In this document: piece after piece, positions 8,743 through 17,129 of the stretch | How positions within the stretch are numbered: the stretch's first letter is position 1 | How the letters are laid out: the number at the start of each line of letters is the position of its first letter | From: an uncultured Vicinamibacterales bacterium | Lineage (GTDB): Bacteria; Acidobacteriota; Vicinamibacteria; Vicinamibacterales; UBA8438 | Length of the DNA: 64,000 nt | Direction of reading: 5' to 3' | NCBI GenBank assembly: GCA_958295905.1 | Contig: OY282382.1 | Span: forward strand, 1,574,001 to 1,638,000 | Made by a program: the position numbers and the translations under genes | Notes under the pieces: model-generated | What the model was told of the DNA's origin: nothing | Seen by the model: only the letters and a program-made list of their open reading frames with translations | Database searches by the model: none

Positions 8743-8747
8743 CCATA

Positions 8748-8780
8748 CCGGGGGTCCGCGCCTTCCGCGCGGACCCCCGG
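8748..8780 (-). terminator. Hairpin, likely terminator of the SEC-C gene
   Basis: A near-perfect 14-bp stem (CCGGGGGTCCGCG against its complement) with a 4-5 nt loop, beginning 7 bp past the stop of the 8787-9038 gene. There is no strong T run after it on either strand, so termination is inferred from position and stem strength. Confidence 0.55.
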
Positions 8781-8786
8781 CAGAAT

Positions 8787-9038
8787 CTAGTGACAGTGTC
8801 CGTGGTCCATCGACCAGACCTGTCCGGGCGGGCAGATGCCGGTCGCGACCTGGGTGGCGGAGGAGAAGCTGAAGACGAGCGCGGCCAACACCGCGGCCGC
8901 GATGCCCGCGATGGCGAGCCACGCGGCCGGGCTCAACCGGCTCTCCTTGCGCTCACAGCACTGCTTGTACTTCTTGCCGCTGCCACACGGACAGGACTTG
9001 TTCCGGCCGACCCTGGAAACACGTGCCATCGTAGGCAT
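8787..9038 (-). CDS. Mini membrane protein with SEC-C zinc motif
   Basis: Eighty-three residues. The N-terminal third holds a complete SEC-C motif, CPCGSGKKYKQCC, the zinc-binding tail usually found at the C-terminus of SecA and of many unrelated proteins. Then comes one hydrophobic helix (about 38-58, AAWLAIAGIAAAVLAALVF) and a short tail rich in Cys/His (ICPPGQVWSMDHGHCH). So it appears to be a one-span protein with the zinc knuckle on the positive (cytoplasmic) side and a possible second metal site outside. An internal ATG at 9029 gives MARVSRVGRNK and may be the true start. The function is not known. Confidence 0.7.
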   Translation of the reverse strand: MPTMARVSRVGRNKSCPCGSGKKYKQCCERKESRLSPAAWLAIAGIAAAVLAALVFSFSSATQVATGICPPGQVWSMDHGHCH

Positions 9039-9381
9039 CCTCGCCGCGGCGCCGGCGGCGCGTGGCCGGAGGTGACCACGGCGCCTGGCCGGCGCAACGC
9101 GGGGCTGTCGCTACCGAAGCGGAGTTCGCAGGGCCGGCCTCAACGCCCGCGGCGCTCTGCCGGCCCCCGACCGCAGAGGCGGGGACGAGTATACCAACCC
9201 CGCCGCGGGTGCGCACCGCTTCCGCGGCGGACGATCACCGCCGAGGGCGACACCCTGAACGCGGCGGCGGCGCCGCCGCGGGTGCGCACCGCTTCCGCGG
9301 CAGACGATCAGGATTACCAGCAGCAGCTTGCCGATGTGGGACCCCCGGGCCCGGAAATCGTCGCCTGCGGCTCCGAGACGA
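9039..9381. repeat. Patchwork of short duplications
   Basis: No gene. Two copies of a segment of about 36 bp (CCGCGGGTGCGCACCGCTTC core, 9203-9237 and 9274-9310) lie about 72 bp apart. A copy of the last 37 bp of the quinone oxidoreductase gene (CAGCTTGCCGATGTGGG core) is at about 9303-9341, with the real end at 9377-9413. A 30-bp family C fragment (9352-9381) separates them. Confidence 0.65.
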
Positions 9382-10359
9382 TCAGGGTATCAGCAGCAAC
9401 TTGCCGATGTGGGTGCTGGACTCCATGAGCCGATGCGCCTCGCCGGCTTGCGACAGCGGAAACCGGCGGTGCACGACGGGACGCACCCGCCCGGCCTCGA
9501 TGAGCGGCCACACCCGCTCGCGGACCGCCGTCGCCACCGCGCCCTTCTCCTCGACGCTGCGGGCCCGGAGCGTCGAGCCGGTGACCGTCAGCCGGCGGGT
9601 CATGAGCGTCGCCAGGTTGATCTCGGCCGTCCCCCCGCTCATCAGCGCGATGATGACCAGGCGCCCCTCGGGCGTCAGGACGTCGAGATTGCGCTGCAGG
9701 TACTGCTGCCCGACCATGTCGAGAACGACATCGACGCCCCGCCCGCCGGTCGCCGCGCGCACCGCCTCGACGAAGTCGGTCTCCCGGTAGTTCACGGCGG
9801 TCTCGGCCCCGAGCGCGGTGCAGGCGGCGCACTTTTCCGCCGACCCCGCGGTGACCAGGACCCGGGACCCGAACGCGGCCGCGAGCTGGATCGCCATGGT
9901 GCCGATGCCGCTCGAGCCTCCGTGCACCAGCAGCGTCTCGCCCGGCCGCAGGGCCGCGCGATCGAAGACGTTGGTCCAGACCGTCATGGCCACTTCGGGC
10001 AACGCCGCGGCGTCCACGATATCGATGCCCGCCGGCACCGGAAGGCACTGCGGCGCGGGCGCCGCGCAGTACTCGGCGTAGCCCCCGCCCGCGAGCAGCG
10101 CGCAGACCGAATCGCCGACGGCCCGGCCGGCCACCGCGTCGCCGACCGCGGCCACGGTGCCCGATACCTCCAGCCCCAGCACGTCCGAGGCGCCGGGAGG
10201 CGGCGGGTAGCGCCCGCGGCGCTGCATGGTGTCGGCCCGGTTCACCCCGGCCGCCGCCACCCGGACGAGCACCTCGTTCGCCCCGATCCCCGGGACCTCG
10301 CGGTCGCCCAGGACCAGCACCTCCGGCCCGCCCGGCTCCGTCATCTCGATGGTCTGCAT
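9382..10359 (-). CDS. NAD(P)H quinone oxidoreductase, PIG3 type
   Basis: A zinc-free medium-chain dehydrogenase of the quinone oxidoreductase group (325 residues from ATG 10359; an upstream ATG at 10380 adds MTEGPSR). The start MQTIEMTEPGGPEVL is the usual start of this family, and GAGGGG-like purines lie before it. It has the GroES-like domain with AAGVNRADTMQRRGRYP (family signature) and the Rossmann domain with LLVHGGSSGIGTMAIQLA. The zinc ligands of alcohol dehydrogenases are absent. It would reduce quinones with one electron pair from NADPH. Monocistronic; a short copy of its 3' end lies downstream. Confidence 0.88.
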   Translation of the reverse strand: MQTIEMTEPGGPEVLVLGDREVPGIGANEVLVRVAAAGVNRADTMQRRGRYPPPPGASDVLGLEVSGTVAAVGDAVAGRAVGDSVCALLAGGGYAEYCAAPAPQCLPVPAGIDIVDAAALPEVAMTVWTNVFDRAALRPGETLLVHGGSSGIGTMAIQLAAAFGSRVLVTAGSAEKCAACTALGAETAVNYRETDFVEAVRAATGGRGVDVVLDMVGQQYLQRNLDVLTPEGRLVIIALMSGGTAEINLATLMTRRLTVTGSTLRARSVEEKGAVATAVRERVWPLIEAGRVRPVVHRRFPLSQAGEAHRLMESSTHIGKLLLIP

Positions 10360-10517
10360 CCGGCTCGGCCCCTCGGTCATGTCGCTGCCGCGCCCTGACG
10401 CGGAATCGGTCGCGGAGCAGTCCCCGCGTTGCCCCGACCGCGCCCCCGAAACTCCCCGGGGATTATAATTGCGGCGGGCCGCGGCCCGGACGGCCGCCCG
10501 GCGCCGGCCGAACGCCT

Positions 10518-10970
10518 ATGGATATCAAGGTCAAGAGAATCAAGCTCTGGCGCACGGAGGTGTCCCGCCGGTCCGGCGCCCTGGCGGCCGCGCTTGAACC
10601 GCTGGCCCAGCACGGGGCGGACCTGAAGGTGATACGGGTCCGGGCCGCCGCCGGCCGGGCGAAGCGGAACATCGTCGAGATCTATGCCGGCGAGGGACAG
10701 CGGACGGCGATGGTGGCCCGGGCCGCCGGGTTCAGCCAGACGCCGGCCACCGCGGTGCTGCTGCAGGGAGACAACCGGCCGGGGTTCGCCTACGAGGTCG
10801 CGAACGCGGTGGCGTGGGCGGGCATCGGCGTTCAGGACTACGAGGCGGGGGTGGTCGATCGCCGGTTCTCGTCGACCCTCACGTTCGACAGCGAGTCGGA
10901 CGCCGGCAAGGCGGTGTCGATCATCCGGAAGGTCATCCGCGGATCGGACGGGAAGGCCGCCGAAGGGTAG
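10518..10970 (+). CDS. ACT-like domain protein ahead of the dap genes
   Basis: A 150-residue cytoplasmic protein beginning MDIKVKRIKLWRTEV. The pattern of about 70 residues repeated twice (LWRTEV...LKVIRVRAAAGRAKRNIVEIY, then GFAYEVANAVAWAGIGVQDYEAG) fits a pair of ACT-type beta-alpha-beta-beta-alpha-beta modules, which bind amino acids. It is the first gene of an apparent operon with dapB 4 bp downstream, so a role in sensing lysine or an intermediate is a fair inference. No enzymatic motif is seen. Confidence 0.7.
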   Translation: MDIKVKRIKLWRTEVSRRSGALAAALEPLAQHGADLKVIRVRAAAGRAKRNIVEIYAGEGQRTAMVARAAGFSQTPATAVLLQGDNRPGFAYEVANAVAWAGIGVQDYEAGVVDRRFSSTLTFDSESDAGKAVSIIRKVIRGSDGKAAEG

Positions 10971-10974
10971 ACGC

Positions 10975-11670
10975 ATGCGGCTGCTGCTGATCGGGTACGG
11001 CCGGATGGGCAGGCTCGTCGACGAGTTGAGCGCATCGTACGGGTGCAGGGTGGCGGGTCGGCTCGACGTCGACAACAACGCCGGTGGCAGCGGCATCACC
11101 GCCGACGCGGTGGAGGGCGTGGACGTCGCCATCGATTTCTCGATTCCCGGCGCGGTGGCCGAGAATCTGCCGCGTCTCGCGAATCACGGCGTGAATCTGG
11201 TGGTCGGCACCACGGGCTGGGGGGCGCACGAGGCGGAGATGCGGCGGATCGCCGCCGACGCCGGGGTCGGCGTCGTCGCCGCCGCGAACTTCTCGCTCGG
11301 GGTCAATCTGTTCCTGGCGTTGACGGAACGGGCGGCCGAGCTGTTCGCGGCCCGGCCGGAGTTCGGGGCCTATGTCCACGAGCTCCACCACGCGGCCAAG
11401 ATCGACGCCCCGTCCGGCACCGCGCTGGCCCTGCGGGACGCCATGACCCGCCGGGGATATGCGAGCCGGATCGACATGGCGTCGAGTCGCGCCGGCTCGG
11501 CGCCGGGCACGCATACGGTGGCGTTCGACGGCCCGGTCGAGTCGATCGCGCTGACCCACGCCACCCGGGATCGCAGCACGTTCGCCCGGGGGGCCCTCGA
11601 AGCCGCCCGCTGGGTGCAGGGCCGGCAGGGCTGGTTCTCGATGCGCGACGTGTTGGGACTGCAGGCATGA
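10975..11670 (+). CDS. dapB: 4-hydroxy-tetrahydrodipicolinate reductase
   Basis: 231 residues. It reduces 4-hydroxy-tetrahydrodipicolinate to tetrahydrodipicolinate in the diaminopimelate/lysine pathway. The N-terminal nucleotide site is shortened, MRLLLIGYGRMGRLV, as in the compact DapB forms. The dinucleotide fold is followed by DFSIPGAVAENL, VVGTTGW, the substrate site ELHHAAKIDAPSGTA (catalytic His and Lys, then the SGTA binding loop) near residues 135-148. Stop and the dapA start overlap as ATGA at 11667-11670, so dapB and dapA are translationally coupled. Confidence 0.92.
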   Translation: MRLLLIGYGRMGRLVDELSASYGCRVAGRLDVDNNAGGSGITADAVEGVDVAIDFSIPGAVAENLPRLANHGVNLVVGTTGWGAHEAEMRRIAADAGVGVVAAANFSLGVNLFLALTERAAELFAARPEFGAYVHELHHAAKIDAPSGTALALRDAMTRRGYASRIDMASSRAGSAPGTHTVAFDGPVESIALTHATRDRSTFARGALEAARWVQGRQGWFSMRDVLGLQA

Positions 11671-12593
11671 GACGCGACTGGTCCGGCTGCGGCACGGCGC
11701 TGGTGACGCCGTTCACGGCGGGCGGCGCCGTCGACGAGCCCCGCGTCCGTGCGCTGGCCGCCCGGCAGATCGAGGGCGGCGTCCACTTCCTCGTGCCGTG
11801 CGGCACGACCGGCGAGAGCCCGACCCTCTCGGCCGGCGAGCACCGGCGGGTGGTCGAGCTGGTGGTGGATACCGCGTCCGGCCGGGTGCCGGTGCTCGCC
11901 GGCGCGGGCGGCTACGACACCCGCGCGGTCATCGGGCAGGCGCAGGAGATGCAGCGCGCCGGGGCGGACGGGATCCTGTCGGTGACGCCGTACTACAACC
12001 GGCCGACTCCCGAAGGGTTGTATCGGCACTATCGGGCGATCGCCGACAGCGTCGCGCTGCCGATCGTCGTCTACAACGTGCCGGGAAGGACCGGGTGCAA
12101 CGTCGACCCCGCCACCCTGTGCCGTCTCGCGGAGCTCCCGAACGTCGTCGGCGTGAAGGAGGCCTCGGCCGACATGGGACAGATGTGCGAGATCTGCCGC
12201 GCCGTCCCCGACGGGTTCAACGTGCTGTCGGGCGACGACCTGTTCACGGTGCCCTTGATGGCGGTGGGGGGCGCCGGGGTCGTCTCGGTGGCGTCGAACG
12301 AGGTCCCGGGCGAGATGGCCCAGCTCGTGTCGGCGGCGCGGGCGGGCGACTTCGCGGCGGCCCGCCGGCTCCACACCCGGCTTCTCCCGCTGATGCGGAT
12401 CAACTTCATCGAAACCAACCCCATCCCCGTCAAGGCGGCGATGGCGCATCTCGGGCTGCTCGATCTGCACTACCGGCTGCCGATGGCGCCCCCGCGACCG
12501 GCCTCGCTCGAGAAGATCGTGCGGATGCTCGAAAAGCTGGGAGTCGGCGGTGAATCCCCGCGCGGCGCCGCGGCCGGCGGGGCGCCCGCGTGA
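11667..12593 (+). CDS. dapA: 4-hydroxy-tetrahydrodipicolinate synthase
   Basis: A 308-residue class I aldolase of the DapA family that condenses pyruvate with aspartate semialdehyde. It starts RDWSGCGTALVTPF, with the GTTGESPTL pocket near 45, the catalytic Tyr in VTPYYNRPTPEG near 133, YNVPGRTG, and the Schiff-base lysine in VVGVKEAS near 162. It overlaps dapB by 4 bp. The C-terminus has an Ala/Gly-rich extension of about 15 residues (SPRGAAAGGAPA) beyond the usual end. The order ACT-dapB-dapA-dapD makes its role secure. Confidence 0.94.
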   Translation: MRRDWSGCGTALVTPFTAGGAVDEPRVRALAARQIEGGVHFLVPCGTTGESPTLSAGEHRRVVELVVDTASGRVPVLAGAGGYDTRAVIGQAQEMQRAGADGILSVTPYYNRPTPEGLYRHYRAIADSVALPIVVYNVPGRTGCNVDPATLCRLAELPNVVGVKEASADMGQMCEICRAVPDGFNVLSGDDLFTVPLMAVGGAGVVSVASNEVPGEMAQLVSAARAGDFAAARRLHTRLLPLMRINFIETNPIPVKAAMAHLGLLDLHYRLPMAPPRPASLEKIVRMLEKLGVGGESPRGAAAGGAPA

Positions 12594-12629
12594 GACGGCG
12601 CGGCCGGCGGGCCGATTCGGAGGCAGGCA

Positions 12630-12702
12630 ATCCGGGCGCAACGCGGTCCGCGCGGGATTCGCATCGCCGGTCGAATGCCGCCGTGCCTTCGCCGCGGGCT
12701 CC
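12630..12702 (+). repeat. Family B remnant between dapA and dapD
   Basis: GCATCGCCGGTCGAATGC at about 12659-12676 followed by CTTCGCCGCGGGCT matches the right end of the family B element at 22698-22961 (GCATCGCCGGTCGAATGC, then CTTTCGCCGCAGGCGGCTG). The left end is missing. It splits the dap operon by 178 bp. Confidence 0.55.
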
Positions 12703-12771
12703 CCACCGTCGGGCCCACCGGCCCGAACCTGCGCTGAGCGGCCCCGGGACCGCATACGGAGACCATCGACA

Positions 12772-13629
12772 GTGAACACGGATACTGATTCGCTCCAGGC
12801 GGCCGTCGAACGACTGCATGCGGCCGGCGCCGGCGCCGACCGGGACGAGGCGCGGGCGGTGTTCGCGACCCTGCGGGCGGAGCTGTCCGCCGGCCGGGTC
12901 CGGGCGGCCACCCCGGACCCCGGCGTCCCCGCCGGCTGGCGCGTGCACGCCTGGGTCAAGCAGGGCATCCTCGTAGGCTTTCGCTGCGGTGACATCGCCG
13001 CGTTCCCCGGGTCCGACCCCGATGTCCCGTTCCTCGACAAGGACACCCTGCCCGTCAAGCGGCTCGACGCGTCGTCGCGGGTCCGGCTGGTGCCCGGCGG
13101 ATCGTCCATCCGCGACGGGGCGTTCGTGGGGGCCGGGGTCATCTGCATGCCGCCGATGTTCATCAACATCGGGGCCCACGTCGGGGCCGGGACCCTCGTC
13201 GATTCGCATGCCCTCGTGGGGTCGTGCGCCCAGGTCGGCGAGCGGGTGCACGTGAGCGCCGCCGCCCAGATCGGCGGCGTCCTTGAGCCGGTCGGGGCCA
13301 TGCCCGTCATCATCGAGGACGACGTGTTGGTGGGCGGCAGCACCGGCATCTACGAAGGGACGGTCGTGAAATCGCGCGCGGTCATCGGGGCGGGCACCGT
13401 CCTGACCGGATCGACCCCGGTCTACGACCTCCCGCGCCGCCGGGTCATCCGCCCCGCCGCCGGCGTCCCGGTGGTCATCCCCGAGGCCGCGGTCGTCGTG
13501 CCGGGCAGCCGCTCGGTCACCGCCGAGGCCGGCCGCGGGTGGGGCCTCGCCCTCGCGACACCGGTCATCGTCAAGTACCGCGACGAGAAGACCGACGCCG
13601 GCGCCGAGCTCGAGGCCTGGCTGCGGTAG
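12772..13629 (+). CDS. dapD: Tetrahydrodipicolinate N-succinyltransferase
   Basis: 285 residues from GTG 12772, chosen because GGAGA at 12758-12762 sits at the right distance and because the N-terminus then matches the family. It makes N-succinyl-2-amino-6-ketopimelate from tetrahydrodipicolinate and succinyl-CoA. It is a left-handed beta-helix trimer: hexapeptide repeats run from about residue 115 (GAFVGAGVICMPPMFINIGAHVG) to 215, and VGSCAQVG, IEDDVLVGGSTGIYEG and RAVIGAGTVLTG are visible. Its presence says this organism uses the succinylase branch of diaminopimelate synthesis, which needs dapC and dapE; a likely dapE is at 16079. Confidence 0.93.
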   Translation: MNTDTDSLQAAVERLHAAGAGADRDEARAVFATLRAELSAGRVRAATPDPGVPAGWRVHAWVKQGILVGFRCGDIAAFPGSDPDVPFLDKDTLPVKRLDASSRVRLVPGGSSIRDGAFVGAGVICMPPMFINIGAHVGAGTLVDSHALVGSCAQVGERVHVSAAAQIGGVLEPVGAMPVIIEDDVLVGGSTGIYEGTVVKSRAVIGAGTVLTGSTPVYDLPRRRVIRPAAGVPVVIPEAAVVVPGSRSVTAEAGRGWGLALATPVIVKYRDEKTDAGAELEAWLR

Positions 13630-13776
13630 GCGGGCGGGTTCCGGGGGCGGACCCGCCTCACGCGAACCGTGGCGCCGGGCGCGCGCCGGCGCCCCACCCG
13701 ATGAACAGCTTCCACGGATTTCGTTTATGATCGAAATTTATTGCCGGTTGCGCTGTTCTTCGTCCGTATCCGAACA

Positions 13777-15006
13777 ATGGAGCTTCTGCGCCGGCAATAC
13801 CTCGACCGCCTCCGGCAGTTCCTGAACGCCCCCGCAATCACCGCGGTGACCGGCATCCGGCGGGCCGGCAAGAGCGTCCTGCTGCGGCAGTTCGCGGCCT
13901 CGCTGCGCGACGAACGGCAGGTGGTCTACGTCGACAAGGAGTCGTTCGCGTTCGAATCGCTGCGGACGGCGCGCGATCTGATCGACCACGTGGAGTCCAC
14001 CACGCGACGGGACGAGCCGCGGGTGGTGATCGTCGACGAGGTGCAGCAGATCGCCGACTGGGAACGCGCGGTCGCCTCGCTGAACGGCGAAGACCGCACC
14101 GAGGTCGTCGTTTCCGGCTCCAACGCGACGCTGCTGTCGGCCGAGCTCGCGACGCTGATCGCCGGCCGCTACGTGACACTCCAGGTCTTTCCGCTGACGT
14201 TGGCCGAGTTCGGCGATCTGTACCGGCAGCGTCCCGGCGCGGCGGCCGACGACGCCGAGCTGTTCCGGCTCTACCTGCGCGTCGGCGGTCTGCCCGGACT
14301 GCTCCACACCGACCTGAGCGACCCGGTGGTCGACCAGATGCTGACCGACGCGGTCAGCACCATCGCCATCCGGGACGTGATCCGGCGTCACCGCATCCGC
14401 GACGTGGCCCTGTTCGAGGCGATCACGCGGTTTGCGGTCGACAGCGTCGGCAGTCTGGTGTCCGCGAAGCGCATCGCCGACTTCCTGAAGAGCCGGCGGA
14501 GAGCGACGGCGGTCGATACGGTGCTCAACTATCTCGCGCACCTGGGCGACGCGTTCCTGCTGACGCCGGTTCCACGCTTCGATCTGCAGGGCCGAAAGCT
14601 GTTGCAGGTGAACCAGAAGCACTACCTGGGCGACATCGGTCTTCGCAACGGCATCATCGGCTACCGCGAGAGCGACGTCGGCGGCATCCTGGAGAACCTC
14701 GTCTTCCTGGAGCTGCGCCGCCGCGGCTACACGGTGACGGTCGGGGTTGCGGGATCGCGGGAGATCGACTTCGTCGCGGAACGGCGGTCCGGGCGCCGCT
14801 ACGTGCAGGTCGCCTACCTGCTCGAATCGCCCGCCGCCATCGAGCGCGAGCTCGCGGCCTTCGCCGCGGTCCGCGACGGCTACCCCCGCGTGCTGCTCTC
14901 CCTCGACCGGCACCAGCCCGCCGACCTTCAGGGGGTGCGGCACCAGTCCTTGACCGGGTTTCTGCGGGGCGCTTCACTCGGCGCCGCGGCGAGCGGCGAG
15001 CACTGA
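13777..15006 (+). CDS. ATP-binding protein, AAA_14 plus DUF4143
   Basis: 409 residues from ATG 13777 (a TTG at 13741 would add 12). An N-terminal P-loop domain with Walker A GIRRAGKS (about 30) and Walker B VVIVDEVQQ (about 87), then SGSNATLLSAE (sensor-like) and a GRYVTLQVFPLTLAEF stretch typical of AAA_14. The C-terminal half is a DUF4143 domain with a restriction-endonuclease-like core (LENLVFLELRRRGY, then EIDFVAE and YVQVAYLL). These proteins are widespread and mobile; their role is not established. It interrupts the dap region and is not likely to be part of it. No ribosome-binding site is seen at either start. Confidence 0.82.
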   Translation: MELLRRQYLDRLRQFLNAPAITAVTGIRRAGKSVLLRQFAASLRDERQVVYVDKESFAFESLRTARDLIDHVESTTRRDEPRVVIVDEVQQIADWERAVASLNGEDRTEVVVSGSNATLLSAELATLIAGRYVTLQVFPLTLAEFGDLYRQRPGAAADDAELFRLYLRVGGLPGLLHTDLSDPVVDQMLTDAVSTIAIRDVIRRHRIRDVALFEAITRFAVDSVGSLVSAKRIADFLKSRRRATAVDTVLNYLAHLGDAFLLTPVPRFDLQGRKLLQVNQKHYLGDIGLRNGIIGYRESDVGGILENLVFLELRRRGYTVTVGVAGSREIDFVAERRSGRRYVQVAYLLESPAAIERELAAFAAVRDGYPRVLLSLDRHQPADLQGVRHQSLTGFLRGASLGAAASGEH

Positions 15007-15425
15007 TGGCGCGCCGGCCGGCGGCTGGCGAGGCGCACTCCCCGACAGTGGGCCGGCGTGTCCGACGGTCCCGGGGGTGCTGTTGACGTGCTGTAGCGGT
15101 TGACGTACGGTTGCTTTGAGGATCTGGAGCGGGCCACGGGCGCCGCCGCGACGGGTGCCGCGGCCGATCCGGAGGAGATGGCCGAGCGGACGGCCGGGGG
15201 GAATCGGCGCGACGAAGGCGGGCTCGACGCCTCGTCCCGGGCCTCGATCGCCCACCGCCGGCGTGCCTCGGCCGGTGCGTGATCGTCGGTGTAGACGAGG
15301 CGCCCCGTCTCGCCGTCGACGGGCTCGACCGCCACGCCGGTGGCGGGCATGGCCGGCGCGGGGGACGGCGGGGGTGGTCGTCGTGGTGGTCGCGAGCCGC
15401 TCCGGGGTGGCCGTCGCGGGACGGG
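15007..15425. other. Intergenic, no confident gene
   Basis: About 420 bp. A minus-strand frame from 15350 starts MPATGVAVEPVDGETGRLVYTDDH and could be a relic of a small antitoxin-like protein in front of nothing recognisable; it soon becomes Ser/Ala-rich. I see no RNA or clear repeat. Confidence 0.4.
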
Positions 15426-16025
15426 TCAGCTTGGTGGCCGCCCGGGCGGAATGATCCGGTCGGTTCCCAGGGTCAGATCGGGAAGCGCGGCGGGCGACAG
15501 ACACGTTCCGCGCGCGTGGCGGCGCGTGACGCGGTATCCGTCGGGGGCCGGCTCGGAGCAGGCTTCGATCCGGTCATGCTCCAGATCCACGAGCCACACT
15601 TCGCGGATGCCGGCCCTGGCGTAGGAAGGGATCTTGGTGCGGCGGTCGTAGTCGATGGACGAATCAGCCACCACCACCAGCAGCAGTACGTCGGCGGGTT
15701 CCGGGTGGCTGAAGGCGTAGTCGTCGTCTTTCTCGACCAGCAGCATCAGGTCGGGCTGCAGCTCGGAACGGCCGGAGACGGCCAGCGGATTCCGCACCCG
15801 CACCAGCGCGCGGCCTGCGAGTCGGCCGGAGGCGAAGAACGCGCGGTTGAGTCGATCGACGCATGCCGCATGACGGCTTCCAATCGGCGACATCACGATG
15901 ACCTCGCCTTCCAGAAGCTCGACACGGTCGTCTTGGGTGAGGATCCCGGCCCTCCCCATGGCGTGGTAGTCCGCCCGGGTGAAGCTCCTTCGTGGGACGG
16001 ATGTTGGCGCCGGCACCGCGGCCAT
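15426..16025 (-). CDS. Uma2 family endonuclease-like protein
   Basis: 199 residues of the Uma2 (DUF820) family, which has a PD-(D/E)XK nuclease-like fold. Visible family features are the opening RSFTRADYHAMGRAGIL with a following DDRVELLEGEVIVMSP, RNPLAVSGRSELQPDLML (acidic residue of the core at about 92), and YARAGIREVWLVDLE. The last beta-strand ends with YRVTRRHARG. Uma2 genes are abundant in Cyanobacteria, Acidobacteria and Chloroflexi and their function is not known; some are near transposons. It is divergent from the M20 peptidase with 53 bp between starts. Confidence 0.85.
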   Translation of the reverse strand: MAAVPAPTSVPRRSFTRADYHAMGRAGILTQDDRVELLEGEVIVMSPIGSRHAACVDRLNRAFFASGRLAGRALVRVRNPLAVSGRSELQPDLMLLVEKDDDYAFSHPEPADVLLLVVVADSSIDYDRRTKIPSYARAGIREVWLVDLEHDRIEACSEPAPDGYRVTRRHARGTCLSPAALPDLTLGTDRIIPPGRPPS

Positions 16026-16078
16026 GCGCGCATCGTAACGCGGGCCCGGTCATCGGGAAGGCGGCACGGAGCAGATGG

Positions 16079-17125
16079 ATGACATCTCATAGCGGCGCCG
16101 GCGCGGCGCCCCCCTTCGACGTGGTCGATCTGGCCCGGTCGCTCATCGACATCGACTCGACGACGGGGGGGGAAGGCCCCGTCGCCCGGTGGCTGGCGGG
16201 GTGGCTGCGGGACCGCGGGTACGACATTGAGGAGCAGCCGGTCGAGGGCGACAGGATCAACCTCTACGTCGCCCTGGGGCCGCCGGACGTGGTGCTGTCG
16301 ACCCATCTCGACTGCGTGCCGCCCTACTTTCCAAGCCGCGAGGAGGACGGCCGGCTCTACGGGCGCGGCGCCTGCGACGCGAAGGGCATCGCGGCGGCGC
16401 AGGTCGGCGCCCTCGAACGGCTGCGCGCGGCCGGCGAGACCCGGGTCGGCGTACTGTTCGTGGTCGGCGAGGAACGCGGCAGCCACGGCGCCCACGCCGC
16501 GAACCGGACCCCCCGCGGCTCGCGCTATCTCCTCAACGGCGAGCCGACCGACAGCCGTCTCGGCATCGCGACCCGCGGCGTCTGCCGGGTGCGGCTGTCC
16601 GCCCGCGGCCGGACCGCCCACTCTTCGCACCCCGAGGAGGGCGTGTCGGCGATCGAGAAGCTGGTCGATGCTCTGGTGGCGCTCCGCACGCTGCCGCTGC
16701 CGTCGAGCCCGGCCCTCGGCGACACGAGCTACACGGTGACCCTGCTCGACGGCGGGATCGCCCCGAACGTCGTGCCGCCCACGGCGAGCGCGGAGGTCAA
16801 CTTCCGCACCGTGGGCCCCGCCGGGGAGGTGCGCTCGGCCCTCGAACCGCTGAAGCGCCGGGTCGATCTGGAGGATGTGGCCGAGGTGCCGCCGGTGGAG
16901 CTGGTCACCGTGCCCGGCTTCGATACAGCGGTTTTCCGGTTCACCACCGACATCCCGTTCCTCTCCGCCTGGGGCCGGCCGCTGCTCTTCGGTCCCGGCT
17001 CGGTGCGGCTGGCGCACACCGCCGACGAGTACGTCGAGGTGGACGAGCTGCGGGCCGCCGTCGATCATTACGCCCGCATCGCGACGAGCCTGCTGGAGCG
17101 CGTCGAGGCGGAAGCGCACGCGTGA
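16079..17125 (+). CDS. dapE: M20 peptidase, probable succinyl-diaminopimelate desuccinylase
   Basis: 348 residues from ATG 16079, picked over an earlier in-frame start because GGAG lies 7 bases upstream and the extra N-terminus is not family-like. A di-zinc M20 hydrolase: first metal His and Asp in STHLDCVPP (about 78), bridging Asp in GRGACDAKG (about 106), the catalytic Glu pair in GEERGSHG (about 137), and the last metal His in LAHTADEYVEV (about 320). LLNGEPTDSRLG is the DapE/ArgE substrate-loop signature. The dimerisation domain spans roughly 160-265. DapE is favoured over ArgE because dapD is only 2.4 kb upstream on the same strand; ArgE or a general aminoacylase remains possible. Confidence 0.75.
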   Translation: MTSHSGAGAAPPFDVVDLARSLIDIDSTTGGEGPVARWLAGWLRDRGYDIEEQPVEGDRINLYVALGPPDVVLSTHLDCVPPYFPSREEDGRLYGRGACDAKGIAAAQVGALERLRAAGETRVGVLFVVGEERGSHGAHAANRTPRGSRYLLNGEPTDSRLGIATRGVCRVRLSARGRTAHSSHPEEGVSAIEKLVDALVALRTLPLPSSPALGDTSYTVTLLDGGIAPNVVPPTASAEVNFRTVGPAGEVRSALEPLKRRVDLEDVAEVPPVELVTVPGFDTAVFRFTTDIPFLSAWGRPLLFGPGSVRLAHTADEYVEVDELRAAVDHYARIATSLLERVEAEAHA

Positions 17126-17129
17126 CGGA

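Noticed and set aside
14928-15350. A 140-residue gene on the minus strand (MPATGVAVEPVDGETG).
   Set aside because: The start looks protein-like for 35 residues but then becomes Ser/Ala-rich and overlaps the end of the ATPase gene. No family, no ribosome-binding site.
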